Positions 43,319 to 55,378 of a stretch of DNA of 64,000 bases are shown in pieces. A program made the translations under genes and the position numbers. This DNA is from Chondrus crispus (taxonomy: Eukaryota; Rhodophyta; Florideophyceae; Gigartinales; Gigartinaceae). The notes under the pieces are model-generated. The model had not been told where the DNA came from. It saw nothing but the letters and a program-made list of their open reading frames with translations, and ran no database searches. Each line of letters opens with the position of its first letter. Within the stretch, counting starts at the first letter, position 1. The stretch is taken from assembly GCF_000350225.1 (NCBI RefSeq), contig NW_005178504.1, forward strand, positions 176,205-240,204. Direction: 5' to 3'.

Positions 43319-46300
43319 TCTCGTTGAGACGGCGGCCACAGCACTTCCTTGCGACTTGTCCTTCTTTTCCCATCCTGCCCGCATGATAGTCGACTAGCGA
43401 CTTTATCGTACGACGTTTGGGCGATAAAAAAGAACCCACCTGCGAATCCCCTGTTATTTTCAACTTCCTCCTCTTCTTTTCTGCGTACCGTCACTGCGGT
43501 CGTACTCATCTTTTCACCAACTTCCTCCTCTTTATCCTTGGCACGGCGTGTCGCTGAGCCTGTTTCGCATCTCCTTGCCAGCCTGTCCTACTGGACACTC
43601 GACGCGGGTTATTATGAGAGAGAGAGTTTCCGGTGGTTGTCTCCGTCTTCTCCTCTCCCCGTTATCCGCCAAAACATTGGTTTCCCCGTCGAGCTATGTA
43701 CGCAGTACAGTGTTTTCCGACGGATGACGTCCATAAATGAAGGACGCGACTACCGGGTGTGTCGCGTTGGGGCCTTCAGGTCTCGTAGAATTTTTGGTGA
43801 ACTTCTTTTTCCCCTTTCCATATTGATACGGCGTATCAAAAACGCCGAGGGCGTGTTGTGGGGTTATCCTGGGTGATTGCAGTCTCAATTCGTCCTGGTC
43901 ATCGTAAAAACGTGGCGTGGAGGTGCAAAGAGAATTGGTCGTTGAAAAGCTCCTCTTTTGTCCGTCCCGCGGTCAACACGGTCGCGGATCATGCGGCACC
44001 GTCTTGATTCGTCGTCCCGCTCCTTCCTCATGTCAGTCTACCTCCTCCCTGTTAAATAGTTTTCTGCAACCCACATCTCCGATGTGGAACGAGAGATTCT
44101 CTCGTTTCCAAGAATTATCTCAACATATAAAAAGGTAGGGTATTCTGTTCCCTTATCGCATGGATCGTGTAGGTCTGACGGCCTACCCGTCGGCAATTGT
44201 ACATACTGCACCGGCTGGTGTTCTTTCCTCACAGCATCCGTCCCATTGGAGAGAGAGACCGTAACACATTATGTGTGTGCACATGAGGCATGGGGCCTGG
44301 TCTTTGTGATGCAAGAAAAATAAGGGTCGTCTTAGAACATGCTTGACCCATCCGGTCGCACCCAGTTGGGCTAATTATTTCCGCGACCGAGCTCTACTGT
44401 ACCTTCCATGTGGTTTCGGACAACGTCGATGCTCCTAATTGCCTCCGTCGGTTGTACTCTCCTTGTAGAAACCAGCTGCATGTGCCTCCGCTCTTTCTTC
44501 ATTGACTCCGTATGGCGATATTCTTCCGAGCTAATCACCACGAGTACCCAATTCCTTCGTAGCAGCTGCCCCGTCTGCGATCGTCATCGCGGAAGTGATG
44601 TCGCGCCTCTCTCCCTCTTCGGTTCTTCCCGCACCAACGTTTCCCTTGTGACTATTGCGCTTCGCGTCTCTGTCCGGGTGATGCTACACCGAATTCTCAC
44701 TACCAGTGAGGTCCACCTTCGAAGTGCTGTCGTCGACAGCTGGCTGCTTGACGTTCTCCTTCTCTTCTCTCTCCGTTCTCGTGCACACTGTACACTTCCC
44801 GGCTGATATAGTCTTCCCTTGGTCGAACCGGCCTGGGGTCACTTGTAACTCCCCCTCTTTTTTTTGGACGAGTTGGCGGCTTCTCATTGTGGGTTCATGC
44901 CCTCGTCACCTACAATACACAAAATAAATAAAAAGTGGGAAAACGAGGTGAAAGGGAAAGGTAATTGGTCTCGTACTGACCTGACAGCATATTCTGCTTC
45001 CCTGGCGGGGGCGGCAAAGGAGTTTCAAAAACCTCGCCTCTCCCTCCTCTTTTTGGGGGGCGTCCTTTTCGATGTAGTTCAACGGCTGCGCGGGCGACGG
45101 CGTCGCCGTGAGAGCAAGCTGGGGTCTCCTGTGTGAGCTCCCCGTCGGGGTGCGCTCACAATCGATCATTTTCAAGGGAAACTGGGGCGGTGGGAAAGAG
45201 GGGCTGTCGAGGTCCTTCCCTCTGGTAATTTGCAAGATCGTCGGATCGGCGCCTGGGGCTTGTGACAACAAATGGGTTGTATACCTCGGCTGCAACTTCC
45301 CTTAATTTTTGTTACTATTTTTGAAGGCGTTTCGGGTGGTGCGCACGCACCTTCCTCGTGCGTTTGCTAGCGGGGCGCGCGTATTCCTAAGTCAATCGCC
45401 ATGACTCAAGTCAATGGCCATGACTCGTGGCTCCGAGGGGGGCCTGCGGGTTCCCTCTCTTCGTGTCTCGATGACAGACTAAGTCCTCATATGGGTACTC
45501 CTGCAGTCGCAGTTCGGTTCCCTCTCTCCCAATTAACTTGCTTCCCTTGCGCTGCCCGCTGGGCTGGTATGGCCTTCCTTTTCTTCGTTCGGGGCACGCG
45601 TGGCGTGTCCTCAATCTCCGTGGCAAACAGTCAGCGTAGGCGAAATGAAATCACACAGCCAATATATACAGGGAAAACGGAGCAACAAAAAGAAAAGAAA
45701 AAGAAAGCGGGGAGCGGATTCCGTAGCGAACTTAGGACTGCGTCCTTCGCGTAAAAACAATTGTTAGCGTATTCGTGAAGGGCTGTTGGTCCTCCTCAAA
45801 CGACGGCGGAGGTTGGTAGCGATGCAGGTGTGTATCGCGACACGAGTGAGCGGCAACGGGTAAAGGTAGATCATATGTCATGTTGACGAGGAGAGTACGG
45901 TTGAGTGTGCACACATGTTTTGCAAGGCCCCCGACTGTCTTCTATGACGAGAATTGTCAACGGGTCTTTGCTGAGGCGAGGACCTCCCTTCAAGACAAAT
46001 GTCCCTTTCTTTCTTTAGTCTCCCCCTTGTAGAGAGAGGTGTTTTCAAACAAACGCTTCTCGATCTAGGGAATTGTGAAACCTTCGATGGATGCGTGCGT
46101 AATTGGGTGTGCGCCATCATTCCGGGGTTACAAAAAAACATTGCCCCTTTAGAAAACCCTCTAGCTCAACGAGCGTCTTCCCCTCCTTCTTTTGAACCTT
46201 TCCGACACACTAGGGGTGTGTCCTGCGTCAGCTCTGCGTCCTAATTGCTGGTTTGGTATTAATTATACTCTTTTCGACGAAGTTTTATGCTGCTCATGTA

Positions 46301-47355
46301 CAGGTTGTGTCATTGAAACTGACATCGTCGCTGTAATTCCCATGTGAAAGAAGCACGTCCGTAAGGAACACGAGCAATACTCCTTGGTCGATGTGTATCA
46401 ACTTTAGTCCTTCGTTGCCCCTTTCTCCCCGAGAATACCAATTTTCGCGTATGCGAAATGTGGGGTCCTTTGGATTGACGCTCCCGACGGGATTTGCCGT
46501 CGTATCAATCTGTAGTTGCGCACCATCTTCTCTCGTGCTCCTGACGGGTGCAATTTCGTTCTCCTCCTCGTCCGTCTATCGATTTGCCTTGGGGTCTTGT
46601 TGATCTAAGTCCGCGATACGCAGTCGCGTCGCCAGAGTCCTGCGACAACAAAAAGAAATAAAATAAAATAGACTAAAACAGAACAGAAAAGACGGAAAGA
46701 AAAGAAACAAAGAAACGACAGAGTTGAAGAGAGGTCATGGTGGTGAGTGCTAAGTAGATCACTCTAGAAAATAGGACTGGCTGTGCGCATCGACGCCGGT
46801 CGCCGCGGGGTGACTTCGTAGCAGCGTTCTTCTGTCGGTGGTCCATATGGACGGGTCTTCATGCTCGTCGAGCATGGGCAGTATGTTAGCAATGAGTGTG
46901 ACGATCGGCTTAACGTGAGGTCGGGTGGGGCTTGGCCGCGGGGCGACTTAGAATATTCATGTCGCCGACTGTGGCAAGCGACAACCACTTCGCGTGTGTA
47001 CTGCAGCTGCAGTAATTTTTCTGCTTCTTGATTATAATTTCGCAGCATGGCTGGAATTCGAGCTCTGCCTTGCGTCGCTCGTTCAGCAGTTTGTTGTCGA
47101 CATGCTTATTTTTTTTGATTACATCATACCCCACGCGGGCGGACCGCCTGTTTGAAACGTCATTTCTCCTGCGTACCGGGATGAGGCGTGTGTGTTTTCC
47201 GAGAGGCTCAATGCCTCATCCAAGGATACAGTTTCGCTTCTCTGCCTTGCTCTCCTTTCCTTCAAACTCCATATTTGCGGACCTCGTAGATGCGTTCCTT
47301 CCTCGAAGTTCTGACCTCTCTGTTGTTTCTAACCTACTAATTCTGTTTAAGATGG
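43319..47355. other. Region between opposite-strand gene and pol of element B
   Basis: About 4 kb without a recognised gene. The two ends resemble the matching region of A: ACCCACCTGCGAATCCCC near 43435, and the T-run block with GATTACATCAT near 47090-47140. The presumed junction between E and B sequence lies somewhere in or next to it. Confidence 0.5.
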
Positions 47356-50300
47356 CTATCCCGGTTGTGCGTGCGACGCTTGCGCGGGTAAGGGTAGCCT
47401 TTTCCTTCGGAAATATGTGACTATCGCGCTGCGGGGGATTTGCTCAATAGGTTCCCACGTTGCGTCCTCGAGGGTATACCCATACCACCTTACTTCGAGA
47501 ATTAATTTCTCCTCGTCGTAGCCATGGTCCACGATCTTGTCGATCACATACTCCTGACTCTCGGCTCCGTCTTCCTGCATGTCCAACGGTCCTTCCCCCT
47601 TCGGAAGAGCCCGCAACTCATCCTCATCCTGCTCTTCCGAACCTCCCATCTCTTGTAGATCGGGCGGGATGCCCGCAGCTTCCTGATTTATCAACGGTCC
47701 GTCATCCGTCTTATTCTTCGCTTGCGCGGCGGCTTCTTCTCGTTCCCATTCTCGATTGAGGAACTGTAGCGCTTGTCGTAGCCCGATTATCGGCGTGTAT
47801 TCCATGGGACTAGGGGCTAATTCGACTCGATCTCGCGACACGCGGTCTTCTTAGTCGCCGATGGCAATGACGACCGTATTCTCAGTTGACTCCTTCACTT
47901 GATATGGACCCGTAGCCACTTGTGCCAACTTATGTTTCGGCTCGGTGGCCGTGCCTTGCTCCTCTCGAAGGAATACGTATGATCCTGAAGGGATGTCATA
48001 CCTCGGTTTGCGGAGCCGTGCGTCAAAGTTTCGCTTGTACCGGGCTTGTTCTTTCCGCAAGCTCTTATAAGCGCCTTTCATCAGGCTTTCCAACCACGAC
48101 TGCCATTTCAAGTAGTACGCTCGATTCGAGCTAAACCTTCCAAACTTGGCTGTGCTTGTAACGCAATGCTTCTCGGCGCCCGAGCTAACACCAGCTCGAA
48201 GGGCGCGATGTTCGTAGTTCGATGAACTTGCGTGTTGTATGCGAACGTCACAGCGTCGCTAAATAGGTCCCAGTCCTTGGGATGCTCTCCAACATATTTT
48301 CGCAACGCGGAAGTCAGCGTGCGGTTAAACCTCTCAACTTGGCCGTTGGCTTGCAGGTGGTACGTAGTCGTGAACACATTGCGTATGCCGAGAATTCGGC
48401 AGACGTTCGGAAGAACCGGGCCGTGAACTGTGTTCCATTGTCGGACAGCAGCTTGACCGGCGGTCCGTACACGAATACCCAATGGTGAACGAAGGCTTGT
48501 GCGATGTGCGCAGCTGATATCTTCTTCAACGGTACGGTTCGTACCAGTTTCGAGTATCGATCGCTGATCACGAGAATATACCGATTCCCTCGTTTAGTTG
48601 TAATTAACTCGCCGAGGATGTCGATGGCGACAAACTCCAGCGGGGCTTTGGGCGTGAACAGCTTCATTTCCTTCGTGTTTTTTCTTAACTTCACCCTTTC
48701 CCGCGCACACGCGGCGCAATTCTTCGCGACTGCGTAGCAGTCTAGGGCCATCGTAGGCCAATAAAAATATCTTCTCAATGTCTTGTAAAGTTTCCTGCCT
48801 CCCGGGTGTCCTGCCAATTTTGCGTAGTGGCTCAACCCTAGGACGCAGTCCCTTAACGATTGTGGTATCACCACTTGTACAAACTCCGCCGCAGTACGGC
48901 ATAGAGTTCCTTCGAGTTCCTCGGTCTCCGTGCTGAACGTTCTCACCTTCCCGGCGTCCATTTCTTCCTTGATGCGGTTGCAGAAGGGATCGACGGCTTG
49001 CTCGCGAATGAGCTCCTCCGGAGTGACAGCTTGGAATTGATCGAGGCGCTCATGGGCAGTCCCCCCCTCAAGAGCGAGGATGTCGTCTAATCCGTCAAAA
49101 CTGTCCTCGTCCTCCACCGTTACCTCGGCCGGTTCGGCCATAAAGCATGGAATTTCGTCGTCGATTTCGTCGACGGTTTCTCCTGCGGTCCGTAATCTTG
49201 ACAGGGCATCGGCTTGGCTGTTAGCCTTGCCCTTCTTGTACTTGATTTCGAAATCAAATTCCGAGAGGCGGAGCATCCATCGGATTAATCTCTCGCTGGG
49301 GTCGGTTACATTCATCAACCACCTCAATGAGGCATGGTCGGTATGCACAATGAAGTGCTCGCCATATAGATATGGTCTTAAAGTCTGTACGGCCCAAATT
49401 ACCGCTAGACATTCTTTTTCTGAAACGGAGTAGTTTCTCTCGGCTGCGGATAACGTTCTTGAAAAGAACCCGATGGGGTTTACGTTTCGCATCCGGATGT
49501 GTCTGAAATAATGCAGCGCCGATTTGATAGTCGCTTGCATCGGTGTCTACCGAGTATGGTAGGTTCTTCTTCGGCAGCGCCAACACCGGTGGCGCCAAGA
49601 TAGCGTCCTTGAGCTTATGAAAAGCTTTTTCGCACGGTTCGTCGAATCCTTCCAACTGGACTGGCTGTCCCTTCTTCAACAGTTGATTGAGCGGATGCGC
49701 GATTTTCGCATAATGCGGAACGAATCTGCGGTAGACATTACAGAGTCCCAAAAAGCTCCTGAGCTGGGTCTGCGTTTGAGGGTACCTCACTTGTTCCAAT
49801 GCGACGGTTCGCGCAGCGTCCACTTCCAATGTACCTGGCCGAACGACATGGCCCAGGTACTTGATCTTTTCGACGAAAAATTCACACTTGCGAAGCTTGA
49901 GCTTCACACCTGCCTTTTCCAATACAGAAAGTATTTCATCCACGTGCACGATGTGCTCCTCCCACGACTTGCTAAAAATTATTATGTCGTCCAGATACAC
50001 CAAACAGAACTTCCAACGGAACGGAGAGAGCAGGATATCCATTGCTCTCTGAAACGTCGCTGGCGCGTTAGTTAGCCCGAAGGGCATTCTTGAGAAGCGA
50101 TACAGTCCTGAGTGACACGAAAATGCGGTTTTGTCGCGGTCGCGCTCAGGGATAGGCATCTGCCAATATCCCGAAATCGCGTCCAACGCGGAGAAAACCT
50201 TGGTGTCATCAAGCCAGTCCAGACACTCATCCATGCGCGGTAAAGGGTACGTGTCCTTCACCGTTACCGCGTTTAACCTGCGGTAGTCTACGCAAAAGCG

Positions 50301-51910
50301 CATCGATCCGTCCGGCTTGGGCACTAAAAAAACGGGCGACGCCCATTCTGACTGCGCCGGTTCGATGACTCCTGCTTCTAACATCTTCTGTACTTCTGCG
50401 TCCTCGACCTCCCGAGCCATTCGACCGGCCCGGTAGGGAGCTTGTGCGATGGGCCTGGTCTCCGGGACCAGCTCGATCCGGTGGACTGCGGTATTAATTT
50501 CACCAAGCGTCCCATCCCACATCTTAGAGTACTTCTTCAACATCCGTCGGAACCGCTCGCGCAGCCGTTCCGGCACGTGGCTCAGGTCGAGGTCCTCCAC
50601 GTCCGGCGGTGGCGGCTCAATCCTGCGTCGCGGCTTCGACGATGCCGTCGCAGAAAGCCCACTCGTCCGTTCTTCTGGCTGGTACTCGCGCGCTTGATCC
50701 GACGGTTCGCACCTTGTCTCGCCCTTAGGCGTCTTGGTGGATTTCGGAAAAATTTCCTTCTTTCTTTCTTGAATTCCGAGAACTTCACCAATAGTGGTTT
50801 TGCTCTCGAGCACGGCCCTCGGGTGCGGTAATAATTCTGCCACCACTTGACCTTTTTGCACCCTGACAGGGTACGTCCTAAAATTCGCAACGAGTAAACG
50901 AAATGGCCTGTGCTCAACCTGAACGACACCATTCGTGCACGTCAACCCGTGCCTTTCGTACAACGACGAGTACGGCTGAACCACAACCAAGCCCGCCCTC
51001 TTCGAGGTGAATTCCACGACGCGTTGCGTTCCTGACTCGATAGTAGTGGCTCTTGCCACTTTTACCTTAGGGGAAATTCGCTCCCCCTTTCCATCATTCT
51101 CGTCCTCTCTCGCGACGATATTCTTCTTCCCTTTTCTCGTCGAGAACCGCCTAACTATCGGAACCTCCGAGAAATCCGCCAACTCAACCGTTTTCTTCCT
51201 TGGATAAATTGCTTCCACAAACCGGTCACAGTAGTCCGCGGCTAGAATTAGCGGGACTGCTAGTTTTTCGCATACAATAAACTCGGCTGGGGCCACAAAT
51301 TTTCCAAGCCTCACAGGCATTCTAATTGTGCCGAGAGTCCGGAGTGGCCTATTGTTTGCGTCGTCAATATCTTGGGTCGGTCCGTAGGACACCAACATTT
51401 CCATTCCTGCCGGAAGTTCCGACCTTCGAACCAAATTCGGTCCAGCACCTGTGTCCAACACGGACAACACTCGACTCATCAATCCGACCGTTGGTCCAAT
51501 ATCCGCGTAAACTTTGTAGTTTTTTCGCGCGAGGACCAAGATCTTGTCAGAACATTCTTGTCGCTTAACCCTGTACCAGGGCCTACGATTTTGATCCATC
51601 GGACGATCCTTGTCTCGACTTAGAATTTTCTTGACAACAGTCCGCTCTTTCGGCTTATCCCTATTTCAACTACCTCCTCGTCGAGGCCTTCCCTTCTTGC
51701 TAGAGACGGGGAACGGGACTGAGTCCCGGACGCAGTACGTTGAACCTGCGCCTCTCGTGACTCCCTCGAGATTCCCCTCTCTAGTTTCCCTGCGGCGGCG
51801 GGTTCCTTCTCCCGTCCGACGACGCGGGCCCCGCGGTGGGCCCTCTGAAGGGTTGGTTCGACCTCGGCGTTGAAGCACTCGGCGTGCTCATCGTCTGCGA
51901 ATCGAACCAA
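47356..51910 (-). pseudogene. pol: Element B pol with chromodomain, multiply broken
   Basis: Protease DTGAG is intact (near 51450). RT has YLDD near 49990 with the II that follows in A. Frames shift near 51610, 49490, 48410 and 48135, and a TAA at 47852-47850 replaces a Gln codon. The integrase zinc region, AIDILGE, NGQVERFNR and ATGPYQVK are present in pieces. The chromodomain (VRWYGY then ATWEP) lies at about 47570-47430. The start of the frame is -1 to gag and overlaps it by more than 100 bases, as in A and C. Confidence 0.92.
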
Positions 51911-54065
51911 TTCTTGACCTTCAGATAACTCGTCGATGGTATCCCTAATCTCTCCATCGGAGACAACGCCTCATAATTTCCCAAAACTCGGTGCATTTCC
52001 CGGAGGGAAAGAATGCACGTTGGCGCGGCGTGCCCCTTTTCGTAACAGTGATAGCACACCAGTCCGTGCTTCTTGACGGGATATTGCGGCCTAGGTCCTC
52101 CACGGGCCGGCGGCCTTCCTTGATGTTGCGGCTTTCCCATCCAGCCTGGCCTTCGAAACGTTTTACCCTTGTCTTCAATCGGAATGCGAGGCGCCGGCGT
52201 GTGGCCGCGCCCCCGGAACATCATCACGGGATCCGTGGGCTCTGAAAACGACTCCGTCGTGTATGTGGGCGTCGGTAAAGTTGACGACCGGCTTGCCCCG
52301 TAGTCCTCGTGCCCGTAGCCCTCCGATGGCTCAATAAAATTGCCTTCGGCTACCAATGCTCCTTCATAATGATTTCTGCTACTTCCGTGCGCACCACGTT
52401 CATCTGACGAGGAGATTGACTCGGCTAAGTGGACGGCGGCGTCACCTTTACGACCGGGATAAGAAGCCCTCGACTTCTTCCCCGCCCTGAACGTTGACGG
52501 CGTCTGAATTGTGACCTTCTTGGTCTTCTTGTCCTTGGCGCGGCTCGCCGAGCCATGCGTCTTTGCGTAATTTACCAATCTAAAAAATGAGACATCTCGG
52601 TTATCTTGTCGATACTGCGAGACCATGGGCTTAATACTGGCATCTAGCCCCTCGATGAACATGGTCATCTGCTCCTTCATAGAATAAACATTCCCACAGC
52701 GATTACTCGCGTCTGTTAGGCGAATGTAAAATTCCATCTCGTCTTCAGACGGTAGCTGCTGTGCTTCTCGCAATGCGAGCACGGCTTGACGGATCGCCTC
52801 GTCGGTTGCAAAACTCCTCAACAACCACTGTACAGCCTCTGGCCAAACGGACACCTTTCCGTGATGGGACCCGGCCGTCTGAGACACAGAAGTGTACTGT
52901 CTCAAGGCGATGCCGCTCAGCAATTCGGGCAACAAGCGGATCGCTTGCCCCTCGTTCATTTCTTGAGTATCAAACTCTTGAACTAGTTTTGCCAAAAAAT
53001 CCAACACAAGGACCCCGTCCTCACCTGGGAACGTGTTGTCCTTCTTCACCTTAGGCGGAATATCTCTCCTGATTTTCGCACGGCGGTCCGCCGGGAACTT
53101 GACAAATATGTCTGCGGGTTCCGCAAGCGGTACGTTCCGTACGAAAGTAATTTCTTGAAGAAGTAGTTGGTCGGATTCAGCTCCTCCAACTCCTCCCATC
53201 GCGGCCCGCGCCGCGTTGCGACATCTTCGGGTTCCGCGTCCTTGTCTCTCCACGAGGCGGACGAAGTGACTCCGCCCCGTCTGGAGGTAATTTTCTTGCC
53301 CTGCGAAATTCCTTTTCCTTCCTCCGAACGATGTTCGGAATCGCTGGCATGGTTCGACAAGCCGTCGTCACCATCTTCGGAAAGGCCATTGGACTCGGTC
53401 ATTGAGTCTTGGTCCTCCGGCTCGTCACTACAGTGACTCTTGCTCCTGCGTCGCAGATTCTTCTTCGAAGTCTTCGACTTGGAACTCCGCTGTACTGTGG
53501 CCTTGTCCTTCTTCGATCGACGGCCGCCTTCTCGACCCGTTGGGAGCGGCTCTTGCCCGGCGACCTGTTCAAGGTCCTTGAGGCGATGAGCTGCGCGGTC
53601 AAACTTGTCGTCGATACTGCTTCTAAATTTCCCCAAGGACTCCAAAGCTTGATTCGCGTCGCGCCTTGCGTCCTTGACTGAAACTTTCAACGAAGCTAGG
53701 ACCTCCGGCTCCAGACCGTCGGTCGCATCACCTCGCTCCTTCTCCACGAGATCCACTCGAGCCGATAGCTCTCCTAAAACGGTGTGGAACTCGGATGCTT
53801 GCAACTCCAGTTGCTTACGGACGAGGGCTAATTCAGCCTCGAGATTTTTCGTCATCTCTTGGCGAATTTCCTCGCCCATCTTCTCGAACCTGTAGGATAG
53901 GTTATCCTTGTCGGCTTCAATCCCCATCGGGGATTCTAGACCTTCGGGATCCGTGGCCGTATTGGCCTGGCTTCGGGTGCGAGGACCTCGCGGGATCCTC
54001 GACGCCCTTGCCGATCCGCTCCTACTCGCCCCGGGACCGACGTGCCCGGGTGCGCTTGTCGACAT
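51781..54065 (-). pseudogene. gag: Element B gag, one frameshift
   Basis: ATG at 54065 aligned with the C gag start. The product follows C closely through the coiled-coil and Ser/Lys-rich parts. One frameshift near 53085 (TTTTCGCAC where A has TTTTTCGTAC) separates it from the capsid and zinc-knuckle half (CYHCYEKGHAAPTC near 52045). Stop at 51781 inside the pol frame. Otherwise complete. Confidence 0.9.
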
Positions 54066-54205
54066 CGCTCGTACGAGCGAACCTACACAAAAAAGTTACA
54101 AACAAAAAATAAAAAAGAGACTCCGTTACCCAGACCACTATTGTACTGCAACTCCAGACCGAGACTGTCGTCGACACAATTCTAGGTCGGGTTTGCTGTA
54201 GACAA

Positions 54206-54223
54206 TTCTAGGTCGGGAGACCA
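54206..54223 (-). other. Candidate primer-binding site of element B, partly duplicated
   Basis: TGGTCTCCCGACCTAGAA on the minus strand, four bases inside the LTR. A second partial copy (ACAATTCTAGGTCGGG at 54176 against 54203) lies 27 bases further inside. Confidence 0.6.
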
Positions 54224-54227
54224 CTTT

Positions 54228-55378
54228 TGTAGTGCAATGCGCCTGTCAGGCAGAGACCGCGGTCCGATGGTCCAGCAAAAACAACAACAGCAACAAAAAG
54301 AAGAACTGCCGATGGCTCAGCGCTACGGAGTGTCCGACTCTCCCTTCTCCGTTTAAACGAGCTTGAGACTCGTAGTAGCTCAGATCCCTGATAGGGGGGG
54401 GCACAGAAAAATAGCCCAGCCCGCGATCGGTGTGGTAGAGACTTGCGAAGAGAACTGCTCGACGAGTGTGGGGTGGGGCGCGTACGTAGGTACCCCGGTT
54501 CCACTGGGTTGTATGGCCAATGCTCGTTGAGCTTCTTCGACACCTTGTAACGCGACAAGGCCTTCGACGGGGGCGTCGCAACGCAGCCCGACGGGATGAA
54601 ATGAAAGTAGCAGCGCTACGTCAACTGTGCCGCCCGATTGCTCGAGACACCTACACCAGTTCGGTCGCAACCGAGGCCGATGGCACCAACACTGGCTTGT
54701 AACGCGACGAAGCCCTTCGAGGGAGACGTCGTTGCAACAGTCTCCGTCAGAAATTGGGTCACAGTAGCAGCGCTACGTCAGCTGTGTCGCCGGATTGCAA
54801 AGACACCTACACCGGTTCGGTCGCAACCGAAGCCGATGGCACCAACACAAGATAAGGGGAAAATAGGTAGCGTTAGAGATAGAAAAGGATAGGGAAATAA
54901 AGGAAAAAGAAAAGGGAACCCCCGAGCGCAAAGGATAAAGTAATCTGTAGTTAAAGGGAGTGTCTTGTAAAAGACGGGACTTCAACCAAGGCGATATCAG
55001 ACTCTGGCAACTCGGGTTTGATTGGGAAATAAAGGGAAAAGGAAGGGGACCCCCGAGCGCTGAAGGATGCCGTAGGCTTAGGTAAAAGGGAGCGTCTTGG
55101 TAAAGACGGACTTCGACCAAGGCGACATTCAACTCCGGCAACTCGGGTTGGTTTATTGACTTGTTCGGTCAAAGGGCTAAGTTATATAGAGCCCCGCCGG
55201 GGCGAGTACAGTAGCTCCCGACTCTAGATTCTAGATCTAATTCGTAAATAAATTAAATAATTAAAATAATCGTGCGCTTCGTCGCACACATGTGTCCCCA
55301 AATCCCGGAGTACAGTATCCAATTTTTTCCTTTTTCACTTCCTTTCACCCCCCTACCCGATACGGGTATTGCACTACA
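54228..55378 (-). repeat. Element B 5' LTR
   Basis: 1151 bp, starting TGTAGTGCAATACCCGTATC at 55378 on the minus strand and ending at 54228. It has the long subtype with a second CCCGAGCGC block (about 54920 and 55050), as LTR1 does. TATA-like sequence at 55189-55182. It interrupts the integrase of element D. Confidence 0.93.

Larger units (their letters stand above)
42705..55378 (-). mobile_element. Element B, Ty3/Gypsy chromovirus-type, left end fused to E
   Basis: Minus-strand order: 5' LTR (55378-54228), primer-binding site, gag, pol with chromodomain (ends 47356), 4-kb region, opposite-strand gene (43318 leftward, continuing in X3-X1), purine tract, and then an LTR of the unrelated E family rather than a B-type 3' LTR. 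The right flank of the 5' LTR is GGTAT (55379-55383) inside the integrase of element D; no left partner of this duplication is visible. Gag and pol are broken in several places. Confidence 0.75.
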
